A stretch of DNA of 23,102 bases from Marinilabilia sp046483585 (GTDB lineage Bacteria; Bacteroidota; Bacteroidia; Bacteroidales; Marinilabiliaceae): positions 1 to 23,102 of the forward strand of contig JAWOCV010000239.1 in assembly GCA_046483585.1 (NCBI GenBank), in the 5' to 3' direction. This document shows, one piece after another, positions 7,870 through 15,816 of the stretch. Under the pieces are notes generated by a model. The model made no database searches. It saw only the letters and a list, made by a program, of their open reading frames with translations, and had not been told where the DNA came from. Both the position numbers and the translations under genes were made by a program. Each line of letters starts with the position of its first letter. Position 1 is the stretch's first letter.

Positions 7870-10024
7870 TTACCTCCTCTTCCACCGGGGGTGGATCAAC
7901 CGAATAAGAACCATATCTTTTTATCACACTATAAGCCTCAAAAATACCTAATTCGCCAGCTTTACTCAGATCCATGGTGCCATCTGCGCCCTGTTGGAGA
8001 AAAATCCGCACCAATCCCCTGTTGAACCAGGCTTCGGCAAAATCGGGATTCAGTTCAAGAGCTTTTGAATAATACTCATTGGCTTCTTCAAAGTTACGAA
8101 GAAGATTATTCATATACCCAAGGTTAAACCAGGCAAATTCAAATTCGGGTTCGAGCTCTAGCGTTTTTTCAAGGTCCTCAATCACAAGATTGTAGTCCAG
8201 AATGGTCTGACTGTTTAAGTTCTCCTCCGCTTCATCATCAACCGGGGAAGCAGACAAATTTAGTTGGCTGGGTTCCGGAATATCCTCATCCGTTTCCATC
8301 TCGCTTATGGTTTGTACCATCTTATACCGGGCAAAGGCACGGGCAAAATAGGCCAGATAATAGTCGGGATCCAACTCTGTTACGCGGGTGAAATCATCAA
8401 TGGCATTGTTCAGGTTCATGGCGCCCATATAAAGGAGACCTCTCTCCATGTAAAGTTCAACCCGTTCGTTGTCATTACCGGCATTTTCAAGCTTTTGTTC
8501 AATTTGCGAAATGGTTTCAAAAAGCGCTTTTGAGTCCGATCGTTCCACTTCAGTGGTAGCATTGGCAATTTCCAGCGAACGATCAAAAGCAAATGCTTTG
8601 TCCAGATCTTCCACATCACTCTCGTAATAACGCATACGGTGAACAAGCGTGTCTCCCGGGAAAAAGGTTAGCCCAAAGGGAGACTGAAGGTCAACCATGA
8701 TGTTGCGGTTTTGTATTTTACCGCGAAGGGAAGTCCCTGTCAGCTGCTCCGGCTGTTCCGCTCCAAAATCTTCCAGTACGGCAATTTTGTTGTAATTCTG
8801 AATATTTCTGTCATCTTCTTCACGCGTTTCTTTACGCTCCTGCTCCTCTTCTTCACGTTCTTCATCGTCTCGCTGATCATCAGCGGAAGCCAGTTGCTGC
8901 GAACCTTCATCATCTATCCGGTCGCTCCGGTCCATCTGAATTTTCATGGCGGTATTATAGTCAAGTTGGGCGGATTCTTCCTGGCCCAGGGCTTGCTTCA
9001 CTTCAGCGCGGTTCATATATACCGGTGCAAATTCGGGATGAGCATCGGCCACAACATTGAAATCAGACAGAGCCTTTTTGAACTCCCCCTTTTCCTGATA
9101 CAACAGGCCCCGGTAATAAACCGTGGGAAGATCTTCTTCCTCCCGAAGCGCAAGAACCCTCGACAGATCATCGATGGCACCATCAAGGTCCCCAATCTCG
9201 GCCCTGAGGATCCCCCGGTTATTGTATCCCATGGCGTTTCGTGGTTCCATATCCACAAATTTATTGAAATCCTCGAGTGTTCCTTTCAGATCATCAAGCT
9301 GATACCGCACAATGGCCCGATTCATATAAAGTGAAGATTCCTCGGGCTTCAACTCCAGTGCTTCTTCAATGTCGGCCAAAGCATCTTCAAAATCTCCCTC
9401 GTGGTAGCGGATCATCGCCCTGTTGATATATCCGTCAGGAACATAAGGGTTGGCCTCAATGGCACGGGTAAAGTCATTGGCAGCTCCTGTTGTATCTTCG
9501 GCTGAAAACCTGGCAAGCCCCCGGTTCAGGTAAGCTGCAACATGATTGGGGGATTTATCGAGAACCTGCGTATACACATCAATGGCCTTATCGTACTCCT
9601 CAAGCTGAATATGGGCAATGCCAAGATTGATCAGAAGATTCATATTCTGAGCATCAATTTCAAGTCCCCGCTTAAAATTTTCTATGGAGGATTCAGGGTC
9701 CTCAATTTGCTGGTAGAGGATCCCTCTGAGATTGTAAGCATCCACCAAATAAGGGTTACGCTCAATCGCTTTATCACAATCGTCCAGAGCCCCTTTAAAA
9801 TCTTCAAGGTTATATTTCCCTACAGCTCTATAGAAGTATGGTTCAGCCAAATATGGTTTCACCCGGATGATCTGGTTGAAATATTGAATGGCCAAAACAT
9901 AATCTTCGAAATACAATGCATTACGGCCAATAATGGTCATGCGGTCCGTGTCAATCTGAGCCTTCAAATTGCTCCCCCATGCCATGACCATTACTGTAAA
10001 AAAAATAAACAGAATTCTACGCAT
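7859..10024 (-). CDS. Secreted/periplasmic TPR-repeat protein with split repeat blocks
   Basis: The frame is open further upstream, but the ATG at 10024 is chosen because it begins a clear signal peptide (MRRILFIFFTVMVMAWGSNLKAQ) and lies 7 bp after the upstream stop. The mature protein of about 698 residues is built almost wholly of tetratricopeptide repeats. About ten occur in the N-terminal 370 residues (for example AYLNRGLARF, GYINRAMIRY, GYNNRGILRA). Then comes a highly charged linker (DDEEREEEEQERKE) and a non-TPR stretch of about 100 residues. About three more repeats follow near the C-terminus (AWFNLGYMNN, AWFNRGLVRI). TPRs are protein-interaction scaffolds, so no enzymatic role is suggested. 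It is the middle gene of the unit M23 peptidase - TPR - helicase. An envelope scaffold for the adjacent peptidase is plausible but inferred. Confidence 0.9.
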   Translation of the reverse strand: MRRILFIFFTVMVMAWGSNLKAQIDTDRMTIIGRNALYFEDYVLAIQYFNQIIRVKPYLAEPYFYRAVGKYNLEDFKGALDDCDKAIERNPYLVDAYNLRGILYQQIEDPESSIENFKRGLEIDAQNMNLLINLGIAHIQLEEYDKAIDVYTQVLDKSPNHVAAYLNRGLARFSAEDTTGAANDFTRAIEANPYVPDGYINRAMIRYHEGDFEDALADIEEALELKPEESSLYMNRAIVRYQLDDLKGTLEDFNKFVDMEPRNAMGYNNRGILRAEIGDLDGAIDDLSRVLALREEEDLPTVYYRGLLYQEKGEFKKALSDFNVVADAHPEFAPVYMNRAEVKQALGQEESAQLDYNTAMKIQMDRSDRIDDEGSQQLASADDQRDDEEREEEEQERKETREEDDRNIQNYNKIAVLEDFGAEQPEQLTGTSLRGKIQNRNIMVDLQSPFGLTFFPGDTLVHRMRYYESDVEDLDKAFAFDRSLEIANATTEVERSDSKALFETISQIEQKLENAGNDNERVELYMERGLLYMGAMNLNNAIDDFTRVTELDPDYYLAYFARAFARYKMVQTISEMETDEDIPEPSQLNLSASPVDDEAEENLNSQTILDYNLVIEDLEKTLELEPEFEFAWFNLGYMNNLLRNFEEANEYYSKALELNPDFAEAWFNRGLVRIFLQQGADGTMDLSKAGELGIFEAYSVIKRYGSYSVDPPPVEEEVNDE

Positions 10025-10031
10025 ATAAATA

Positions 10032-11771
10032 TCAGTACCTGAAATTGGTTTCCAGCCGGCTATTTTGACCAGCTTTATCTGTTGCTTCAATGAGCAGGGT
10101 ATGTTCTTCACCACGCTTAAGAAAAGGAACTTTGTCTAAAAAACAAATTATCCGGTCGTTTTTTGCATCATATTCAAACAGAGCCCATTTTCCGTTGATG
10201 GTGGCTTCATACTCTTCAATCCCTGAAAAATCATCCTTTACCTCTGCAACCAGCGTTTTCTTTTGACTGTAATCCATCCGGACAGGTTTATTTTTAATCC
10301 TGATCTCCGGTGGAATTGTATCCCTGGTCAAAAAATAATCACCCCCACTACGCGCTTTTATTACAAAATACGTGCCTTCCAATTCTCCCCCGATATATTC
10401 GGATTCTCCATTACCGGAGCGTTTTGCTCCGCAAAGCCCTTCCTCGTCTGTTTCTTCCGGAAGCGGGATCTTGATATCAAACCATTTGTGCACAGGGATG
10501 GTTTCATCAAGCACCGAAAAAACTGTTCCTGAAAGCGATTCATCCGAATCCTCAACCCTGAAGGAAGCAGGAGTATCGCGATAAAAACTCTCTTCCGGAA
10601 AACTCACTGAATGCTTGTCTTCTTCATAATAATAAGACCGGGAAGCATCAATATGGTCCCTGCTATCAGGAAAATCCTTCGATTCTGCTGGAATTGAACG
10701 GGAATCACCTCCCGAAACATTGAATTTAAGTTCCGATGTATTCCCCGAAATATCTTTTACTGTGTAGGACAGTCGATAGCCGGTGCCGGCACTAAGATCT
10801 ATCTCCCCCCTTTTGTCATCCACCTTATACAGGTCAATACGGTTATAAGGGTCCACAAAACTTTTCTGAATGGTACGGTGATTTTTTTTCTTTTCGGAAT
10901 AATCGATATGACTGTTCAGATAACGGGTTTCATGAAAATAGAAACCATTCATAGTATAATTATAGTGTCTCTTCCCGTTCACCTGCAGGTCAATGCTGTG
11001 AACACCACATTTTCGCCATGAACCGGTATAATAATCAAGCACTTCAATTCCGACACCAATGGTTCCGCCTGCTTTTATGTGCGGATTGTTTTTAAGATGA
11101 AAGGCGCCGTTGTAAAACACAGCCGGGAAATATTGTTCTTCATGTTTCCCGTTGATAACGGCATCTTCCGAAAGGGGGTAAATTTTAATCCCGGCAATAT
11201 GGGGCCGTACATCATCCTTAACGGGATTGGGAAAAGCCAGGGGATCAACGGGCCGCTGCCCCCGGGTTTCCCGGACCTCAAAATGAAGGTGCGGTCCGGC
11301 TGAACTGCCTGAATTGCCTGAATAACCAATGATCTCCCCCCGTTTAATGGGGTATTCTCTCTTTTCGAAAGTGGCGCTTAGCGTAAAAGACTCATTATCA
11401 TATTGACGGGCTGTAACAAGTGAATCGATGTTTTCAGAAAATTTTTCAAGATGAGCGTAAACCGTGGTGATTCCGGCCGGATGATCAATATACAGAGCCT
11501 TCCCGAAACCATAGGGTGAAACGCTTATGCGGGAAACATATCCCGAATCTGCTGCAAAAACAGGCCACCCGTTCTTCCCGTTAGTAGCAAGATCAAGCCC
11601 TGAATGAAAATGATTGCTCCGGATCTCACCAAAACTCCCACTAACTTTTGGTTTAATATCCAGCGGAAAGCGATACCGCCACTCATTCAAAGGTTGTTGC
11701 CCTAAAGCCTGATGGCAGACTACAAATGATACAATGATCTGAAATACAATAAATATGGTCTTTTTCTGCAT
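10032..11771 (-). CDS. M23 (LytM-type) metallopeptidase, exported
   Basis: The longest frame begins far upstream, but the ATG at 11771 gives a signal peptide (QKKTIFIVFQIIVSFVV) and has a promoter just before it. The protein is 579 residues. The peptidase M23 domain covers about 40-180: zinc ligands His56 and Asp60 in HFHSGLD, catalytic-type YAHL (His107), and HLHFEVR with His161/His163. These are the motifs of active LytM endopeptidases that cut peptidoglycan cross-links; all are present, so it is not a degenerate regulator. Residues 180-579 have no clear family, but the end (DTIPPEIRI, KDDFSG, LLIEATDKAG) resembles Ig-like beta-sandwich repeats of secreted Bacteroidota proteins. First gene of a three-gene unit and divergent from the coiled-coil gene at 11913. 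Confidence 0.93.
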   Translation of the reverse strand: MQKKTIFIVFQIIVSFVVCHQALGQQPLNEWRYRFPLDIKPKVSGSFGEIRSNHFHSGLDLATNGKNGWPVFAADSGYVSRISVSPYGFGKALYIDHPAGITTVYAHLEKFSENIDSLVTARQYDNESFTLSATFEKREYPIKRGEIIGYSGNSGSSAGPHLHFEVRETRGQRPVDPLAFPNPVKDDVRPHIAGIKIYPLSEDAVINGKHEEQYFPAVFYNGAFHLKNNPHIKAGGTIGVGIEVLDYYTGSWRKCGVHSIDLQVNGKRHYNYTMNGFYFHETRYLNSHIDYSEKKKNHRTIQKSFVDPYNRIDLYKVDDKRGEIDLSAGTGYRLSYTVKDISGNTSELKFNVSGGDSRSIPAESKDFPDSRDHIDASRSYYYEEDKHSVSFPEESFYRDTPASFRVEDSDESLSGTVFSVLDETIPVHKWFDIKIPLPEETDEEGLCGAKRSGNGESEYIGGELEGTYFVIKARSGGDYFLTRDTIPPEIRIKNKPVRMDYSQKKTLVAEVKDDFSGIEEYEATINGKWALFEYDAKNDRIICFLDKVPFLKRGEEHTLLIEATDKAGQNSRLETNFRY

Positions 11772-11791
11772 TAAAATGGTTTTTGAGATGC

Positions 11792-11823
11792 TAAAAATAG
11801 AAATTTTTAAAGGGTCCGGGCAA
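11792..11823 (-). promoter_or_regulatory. Probable promoter of the M23-TPR-helicase unit
   Basis: On the minus strand TATTTTTA (11792-11799; one mismatch to TAnnTTTG) is preceded by TTG (11821-11823) at the expected 21-bp spacing. It lies 20 bp before the ATG. Confidence 0.5.
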
Positions 11824-11844
11824 CCAAATACCAGCGGATTTTTA

Positions 11845-11852
11845 TAAATTTG
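11845..11852 (+). promoter_or_regulatory. Candidate -7 element of the coiled-coil gene
   Basis: TAAATTTG matches TAnnTTTG on the plus strand, about 60 bp before the ATG at 11913. No convincing TTTG at -33 was found. It overlaps the left arm of the repeat pair described at 11846-11911. Confidence 0.4.
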
Positions 11853-11911
11853 ATAAGACAGAAAAAAGAAAAGCGAATGGTAAATTTTTAAACTTATCAA
11901 AAAATTTGATA
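11846..11911. promoter_or_regulatory. Paired repeats in the divergent intergenic region (possible operator)
   Basis: AAATTTGATA occurs twice as a direct repeat (11846-11855 and 11902-11911). TTTGATAAG (11849-11857) also pairs with the inverted CTTATCAAA (11893-11901). The right copy ends one base before the coiled-coil start codon. Arranged around the divergent starts, they could be regulator sites or an RNA hairpin covering the start. No regulator is identified. Confidence 0.35.
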
Positions 11912-11912
11912 T

Positions 11913-12203
11913 ATGGACGAAAAAAAACAAGCTTACATTGACAAATTCAATGCCCGCATCCGCGAGCTGCAGGCCGATCTGGACAAACTGGATGCGAAGG
12001 CCCGCCAGAGTGAAGCCGATCTGAAAATCAAATATCAAAAAGAGATCGAATCACTCCAGAAAAAGAAAGAGAACCTTCAGGCCCGACTCGAAGAGCTCAA
12101 AACATCTTCCGGAGAAGCATGGCATGATTTTAAAGAAGGCACTGAGAAAGCCTTCGAGGACCTCAAAAGCAGTTGGAAATCAGCAATCGATAAATTTAAG
12201 TAG
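11913..12203 (+). CDS. Small coiled-coil protein, Sll1863-like stress-response type
   Basis: The 96-residue protein has no signal peptide or membrane segment. It is almost entirely heptad-like helix rich in Lys, Glu, Asp and Gln from residue 1 to about 70. The tail (SGEAWHDFKEGTEKAFEDLK) forms an amphipathic helix. The pattern of Lys/Glu coiled coil followed by 'LEELK.SSGEAW.D.K.G...A..DLK' resembles the Sll1863 family of stress-response proteins from cyanobacteria. This match is by eye and the biochemical function is not known. It is monocistronic: divergent from the M23 gene and closed by a terminator at 12259. Translation is very compact, with the ATG abutting the AAATTTGATA repeat. Confidence 0.8.
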   Translation: MDEKKQAYIDKFNARIRELQADLDKLDAKARQSEADLKIKYQKEIESLQKKKENLQARLEELKTSSGEAWHDFKEGTEKAFEDLKSSWKSAIDKFK

Positions 12204-12235
12204 TGCGCCTATAGAGTGGACAAAGTGTGTTAGTA

Positions 12236-12258
12236 ATCATGTGTCTGTTCAGAAAGTG
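12236..12258 (+). repeat. Solo end of a MITE-like element
   Basis: These 23 bp, including GTGTCTGTTCAGAAAGTG, are identical in inverted orientation to the right end of the element at 21685-21902. No second end or body is seen here, so it is probably a relic or an end captured by the adjacent terminator. Confidence 0.55.
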
Positions 12259-12297
12259 TCAGGGTTTCACGCCAGTTGAAGCCCTGATTTTTTTTTT
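12259..12297 (+). terminator. Rho-independent terminator of the coiled-coil gene
   Basis: An 11-bp stem (TCAGGGTTTCA / TGAAGCCCTGA, one G-T pair) with a 7-nt loop is followed directly by ten Ts. It begins at the last base of the MITE-like end. The remaining 12298-12471 contains nothing recognisable. Confidence 0.9.
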
Positions 12298-12471
12298 GCC
12301 ATGTAATCTCTGAGACTACAAAGTCGTGACAAACACATAACCAGGAATACATTTAGATTGGTTTAAAGTCCATCCCCATTTAAAACTTCATCCAGATCCA
12401 GGGAGGCAAGCCTTCTCTTTTCGTCTGGGGATATAAAATTTCAAAAACCTTACGGGGAGTCGATTTTTTTA

Positions 12472-12479
12472 TATTTTTG
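12472..12479 (+). promoter_or_regulatory. Candidate -7 element of the C69 peptidase gene
   Basis: TATTTTTG matches TAnnTTTG and lies 40 bp before the ATG at 12520. The -33 region lacks an obvious TTTG. Confidence 0.45.
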
Positions 12480-12519
12480 TGTCTTTCCCCAATTATCCAT
12501 CACAAAACTAGAGACTACT

Positions 12520-14190
12520 ATGACCAAGAGAGTTAAACTGATCGGAATTTTTTCGCTGCTGGCCGGATTGGTATTTTACCACGCATCCAATGCCTGCACC
12601 AATGTTCTGGTTACAAAAGGGGCTTCGGCCGACGGATCAACACTCATTTCATATGCAGCCGATTCCCATGTATTATACGGAGAGCTTTACTACTGGCCTG
12701 CCCAGGACCACCCGGACGGCGAAATGCTTGACATATATGAATGGGATACGGGCAAACACCTAGGAGAGATTGAGCAGGTTTCTCATACTTACCGCGTTGT
12801 GGGCAATATGAATGAACATCAGGTCTCCATTGCCGAAACGACTTTCGGTGGTCGTGACGAATTGCGTGACACCACTGGCATCATGGATTACGGAAGTCTG
12901 ATGTACATCGCCCTCCAGCGTGCAAAAACCGCTCGTGAAGCCATTGAAGTGATGACTTCCCTGGTAGATGAATATGGCTATTACAGTTCCGGCGAAAGTT
13001 TTTCCATCGCCGATCCAGATGAAGTATGGATCATGGAGATGATCGGAAAAGGACCCAAAAACAAAGGGGCTGTATGGGTGGCCAGAAAAGTTCCCGACGG
13101 ACTTGTATCAGCCCATGCCAATCAGGCACGCATTACAACATTCCCGATGAATGATGACAAAAATTGCATGTATTCCCGAGATGTTATCTCATTTGCACGG
13201 GAACAAGGGTATTTCGACGGGAAAAACAAAGATTTCAGCTTTGCCGATGCCTATGCACCTCTGGATTATGGCGCAGTCCGATTTTGCGAAGCAAGGGTTT
13301 GGAGTGCATTCCGCCACATGAATGAAGAGGAAGCCGATGAATACAAACCCTTTATTATGGGTGAATCGGAAGATCGGATGCCGCTATTCATGAAACCTGA
13401 AAAGAAAGTAAGTGCCCGTGATGTCATGAACATCATGCGTGACCACTTTGAAGGCACTGAGCTGGACATGAGAAAAGATGCAGGTGCCGGACCTTTTGAA
13501 GTACCTTACCGCTGGCGTCCCCTTACATGGGAAGTTGACGACGAAGAATATCTCAATGAAAGGGCCATTGCCACTCAGCAGACGGGTTTTTCTTTTGTGG
13601 CTCAGATGCGCAACTGGTTCCACGATCCAGTGGGAGGCATACTCTGGTTTGGTGTGGATGACGCCAACGCCTCTGTGTACGTACCTATGTATGCCGGTTT
13701 GGAAAGTGCACCACATGAATTTGCCGAAGGTAACGGCAACATGCTGGAATTTTCATGGGATGCCGCGTTCTGGGTATTCAACTGGGTATCCAATATGTCA
13801 TACACCCGGTACAACTACATGATCGAAGACATCAGGAAAGTTCAGAACGAGTTGGAAGACAAATTTGAAGAGATGGGACCGGCCATTGATGAAGCCGCCA
13901 ATTCTCTTTACGAAGAAGATCCTGCCCTGGCCAGAGAATTTCTGACTGATTATTCACACAATCAGGCCCGTATTACTGTCGAAAGATGGCAGAAGCTTGG
14001 CCAGTTTTTGATGGTAAAGTATCTTGACGGAAACATTCACCCCGAAGAAGACGGGGAGTTCCTGAAAAATGAGCATGGCAATCCCCATCCGGCTGAGTTT
14101 CCGGGATACGATGAGGATTATTACCGACGGGTTGTCGAAGATGAAGGTGAAAAATTGAAAATGAAAGATTTTCCGCCTGAGGAAGAATAA
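12520..14190 (+). CDS. Secreted C69-family dipeptidase
   Basis: The 556-residue protein begins with a signal peptide (VKLIGIFSLLAGLVFYHASNA) followed directly by Cys26 in CTNVLVTKGASADGST. This is the hallmark of peptidase family C69 (PepD-like), an Ntn hydrolase whose N-terminal Cys becomes the nucleophile after processing. Supporting motifs are GSTLISYAADSH, NEHQVSIAETTFGGR and ESFSIADPDEVWIMEMIG. The fold domain ends near residue 450, and the C-terminal 100 residues are helical and acidic. Typical members cleave a range of dipeptides. Here the export signal means it would work in the periplasm or at the surface, probably in peptide scavenging. The residue before the Cys is Ala, but -3 is Ser rather than Leu, so signal peptidase I cleavage creating the free Cys fits better than lipidation. 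Single gene; length normal for the family. Confidence 0.92.
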   Translation: MTKRVKLIGIFSLLAGLVFYHASNACTNVLVTKGASADGSTLISYAADSHVLYGELYYWPAQDHPDGEMLDIYEWDTGKHLGEIEQVSHTYRVVGNMNEHQVSIAETTFGGRDELRDTTGIMDYGSLMYIALQRAKTAREAIEVMTSLVDEYGYYSSGESFSIADPDEVWIMEMIGKGPKNKGAVWVARKVPDGLVSAHANQARITTFPMNDDKNCMYSRDVISFAREQGYFDGKNKDFSFADAYAPLDYGAVRFCEARVWSAFRHMNEEEADEYKPFIMGESEDRMPLFMKPEKKVSARDVMNIMRDHFEGTELDMRKDAGAGPFEVPYRWRPLTWEVDDEEYLNERAIATQQTGFSFVAQMRNWFHDPVGGILWFGVDDANASVYVPMYAGLESAPHEFAEGNGNMLEFSWDAAFWVFNWVSNMSYTRYNYMIEDIRKVQNELEDKFEEMGPAIDEAANSLYEEDPALAREFLTDYSHNQARITVERWQKLGQFLMVKYLDGNIHPEEDGEFLKNEHGNPHPAEFPGYDEDYYRRVVEDEGEKLKMKDFPPEEE

Positions 14191-14298
14191 GTTGAAGAAG
14201 TGTTTTCAGAACATGATCTCAAAGTAACTGTTCCGGCAGATCACCAAAAACATTATAAAAGCACAGGCAATAAAGCTGCGAAGCCGAGCTGCGAAGCC

Positions 14299-14342
14299 GG
14301 CCTTTCCGGGCAATGCTTCATCCCGCATCGCCCGGAAAGGCC
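14299..14342. repeat. 44-nt near-perfect inverted repeat
   Basis: GGCCTTTCCGGGC (14299-14311) pairs perfectly with 14330-14342. Inside, ATGC/GCAT pair again, leaving an 8-nt loop. No T-run follows on the plus strand, so it is a poor Rho-independent terminator. It is preceded by two copies of GCTGCGAAGCC. It sits between the C69 gene and thiL, and the rest of 14191-14411 holds nothing else. Confidence 0.75.
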
Positions 14343-14411
14343 ACTTGCTTGTTGAAATTTTCTTACTCAGCGTCAATATTGCGAAGCGATTACCAAACCA
14401 AAAGATCATTG

Positions 14412-15428
14412 ATGAAACTATCCGAGATCGGCGAATTTGGTGTTATCGAAAGATTCGCCCGTCATTTTAAAGATATGACGGGGAATAAAATCACCGGCAT
14501 CGGGGACGACTGTGCCATCATGCCCATGGACGACCATTATGAGCAGGTGATCACAACGGACTTATTGATAGAAGAGATCCACTTTTTGCGATCTAAAATA
14601 TCACCTTTCAATCTTGGCTACAAATCACTGGCTGTCAACCTCAGTGACATAGCTGCTATGGGTGGACGCCCCACCGGGAGTTTTCTTTCCGTAGCCATTC
14701 CCCCTGATATGGAAGTGGAGTTCATGGACGAATTCATAGAAGGATACCGGGCTCTCAGTGGAAAATATGGCGTTCCGCTGCTGGGTGGTGACACCACCAA
14801 ATCACCCGGCAAGCTGGTCATTAATGTTTGCGTAACGGGAATAACTGAGCGGGGAAAAGCCCGCATGCGATCGCAGGCACGACCGGGTGATGTTGTCTGT
14901 GTAACAGGACCGTTAGGAGATTCGGCCGGCGGACTCAAAGTCCTGCTGGCGAACCACGAAGCGGAAGAAGAGTTCCGCCCTCTTCTTAATTGGCACTGGA
15001 AGCCGGAACCAGCCGTAAATGAAGGCCTCTGGCTGGCCCGGCAAGAGGCCGTTCATGCCATGATTGATCTTTCCGACGGGATTGCCTCTGATCTTGAACA
15101 CATCGTCCGTGGCTCAAATACAGGGGCCCTCATCGATGTCGACAAAGTACCTCTCTCCCATGCACTGAAGCAAGCTTCTGAAAAACATGGATGGAATGCC
15201 CTTGAAATGGCCCTTACAGGCGGAGAAGATTACCGGTTGCTGGTGACCATTGGGCCAGAATATTATAAAATAATCAAAGAGGCTTATGATCAGCATTTTT
15301 CCGAACCTCTTGCATCAGTGGGATACATCACGGAGCAAACCCCCGGCAAAATTGGATGGACACAAAACGGAAAGGCTGTTGAACTCGACAAAGGAGGCTT
15401 TAACCATTTTTCTGATAAAACGGATTGA
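14412..15428 (+). CDS. thiL: Thiamine-monophosphate kinase
   Basis: 338 residues from the ATG at 14412. The frame extends upstream, but that part crosses the hairpin and shows no conservation-like motif. ThiL phosphorylates thiamine monophosphate with ATP to thiamine diphosphate, the last step of cofactor synthesis, in the cytoplasm. Motifs match the family: IGDDCAIM (30-37), TTDLLIEEIHF (48-58), LAVNLSDIAAMGGRPTG (73-89), LLGGDTT (123-129), SPGKLVINVCVTG, DLSDGIASDL (about 218-227) and LTGGEDYRLL. The ATP/Mg-binding acidic residues (Asp32/Asp33, Asp50, Asp79, Asp127) are present and the length is usual. No other thiamine gene lies nearby and no TPP riboswitch was seen upstream. Confidence 0.96.
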   Translation: MKLSEIGEFGVIERFARHFKDMTGNKITGIGDDCAIMPMDDHYEQVITTDLLIEEIHFLRSKISPFNLGYKSLAVNLSDIAAMGGRPTGSFLSVAIPPDMEVEFMDEFIEGYRALSGKYGVPLLGGDTTKSPGKLVINVCVTGITERGKARMRSQARPGDVVCVTGPLGDSAGGLKVLLANHEAEEEFRPLLNWHWKPEPAVNEGLWLARQEAVHAMIDLSDGIASDLEHIVRGSNTGALIDVDKVPLSHALKQASEKHGWNALEMALTGGEDYRLLVTIGPEYYKIIKEAYDQHFSEPLASVGYITEQTPGKIGWTQNGKAVELDKGGFNHFSDKTD

Positions 15429-15500
15429 ATATGTCTTTTGTCTGATCCGGCCTTAATTGATATAGCTCATCTTTTAATATATCGTTGGAGTTAACGATTT

Positions 15501-15571
15501 AAGTATTTCCTTAGCAGAGGTATAGGGCAGAAAGGACTTGTAGCTCAAAGCTCAAAGCCGGAAAAAAGGTT
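15501..15571 (+). repeat. Interspersed repeat, copy 2 (AAGCTC-type)
   Basis: This 71-bp copy of the repeat at 5745-5829 has the same ends (AAGTATTTCC ... GGAAAAAAGGTT) but fewer AAGCTC units. It lies 72 bp downstream of thiL. Nothing else is recognised in 15429-15660. Confidence 0.8.
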
Positions 15572-15721
15572 ACTCTCTTTTTGTGACATAACCAAAGAAT
15601 CAAAGGTTCATGCAAAAGATTAACGGACTATTGATCTTTGAAATCAGAAAAAAAGTCCGACCCCGATTCGATTCGGACATATTTTGTATATTTTTGTTTT
15701 TCAAAATATTATATCGATCAA

Positions 15722-15760
15722 TTAACACAAACTTAACAAACGCTTAACAAAGCAAAAACA
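15722..15760 (+). promoter_or_regulatory. PHO-box-like array: TTAACA x3 plus one degenerate copy, 11-bp period
   Basis: TTAACA occurs at 15722, 15733 and 15744, and AAAACA at 15755: exactly one helical turn apart. PhoB of enterics and PhoP of Bacillus both bind 11-bp-spaced direct repeats, the latter of the form TT(A/T/C)ACA. The array ends 20 bp before a -7 element and precedes a phosphate transporter gene. The assignment combines sequence and known family behaviour; the cognate regulator is not in this window. Confidence 0.65.
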
Positions 15761-15780
15761 TTTCGTAGCGCAATACCCCG

Positions 15781-15788
15781 TATGTTTG
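15781..15788 (+). promoter_or_regulatory. Candidate -7 element of the phosphate transporter gene
   Basis: TATGTTTG fits TAnnTTTG, 28 bp before the ATG at 15817. No TTTG sits at -33; the PHO-box-like array occupies that side, as expected for an activator-dependent promoter. A second possible element, TATTTTTG at 15689-15696, lies upstream of the array. Confidence 0.5.
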
Positions 15789-15816
15789 CCGACGAAAAAT
15801 TTTAAGATTTCAACTC

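Noticed and set aside
10025..10114. Upstream extension of the TPR protein to 10114
   Set aside because: The added 30 residues overlap the peptidase gene and would bury the signal peptide; the ATG at 10024 starts a textbook signal.
11772..12038. Upstream extension of the M23 peptidase to 12038
   Set aside because: It would run antisense through the coiled-coil gene and past the -7/-33 promoter; the ATG at 11771 begins a signal peptide.
14313..14411. Earlier start for thiL
   Set aside because: The extra 33 residues are encoded partly by the inverted repeat and have no resemblance to ThiL N-termini.
15429..15480. CGGAT/ATCCG pair just after thiL as a terminator
   Set aside because: Only five pairs with a long loop and no following T-run.
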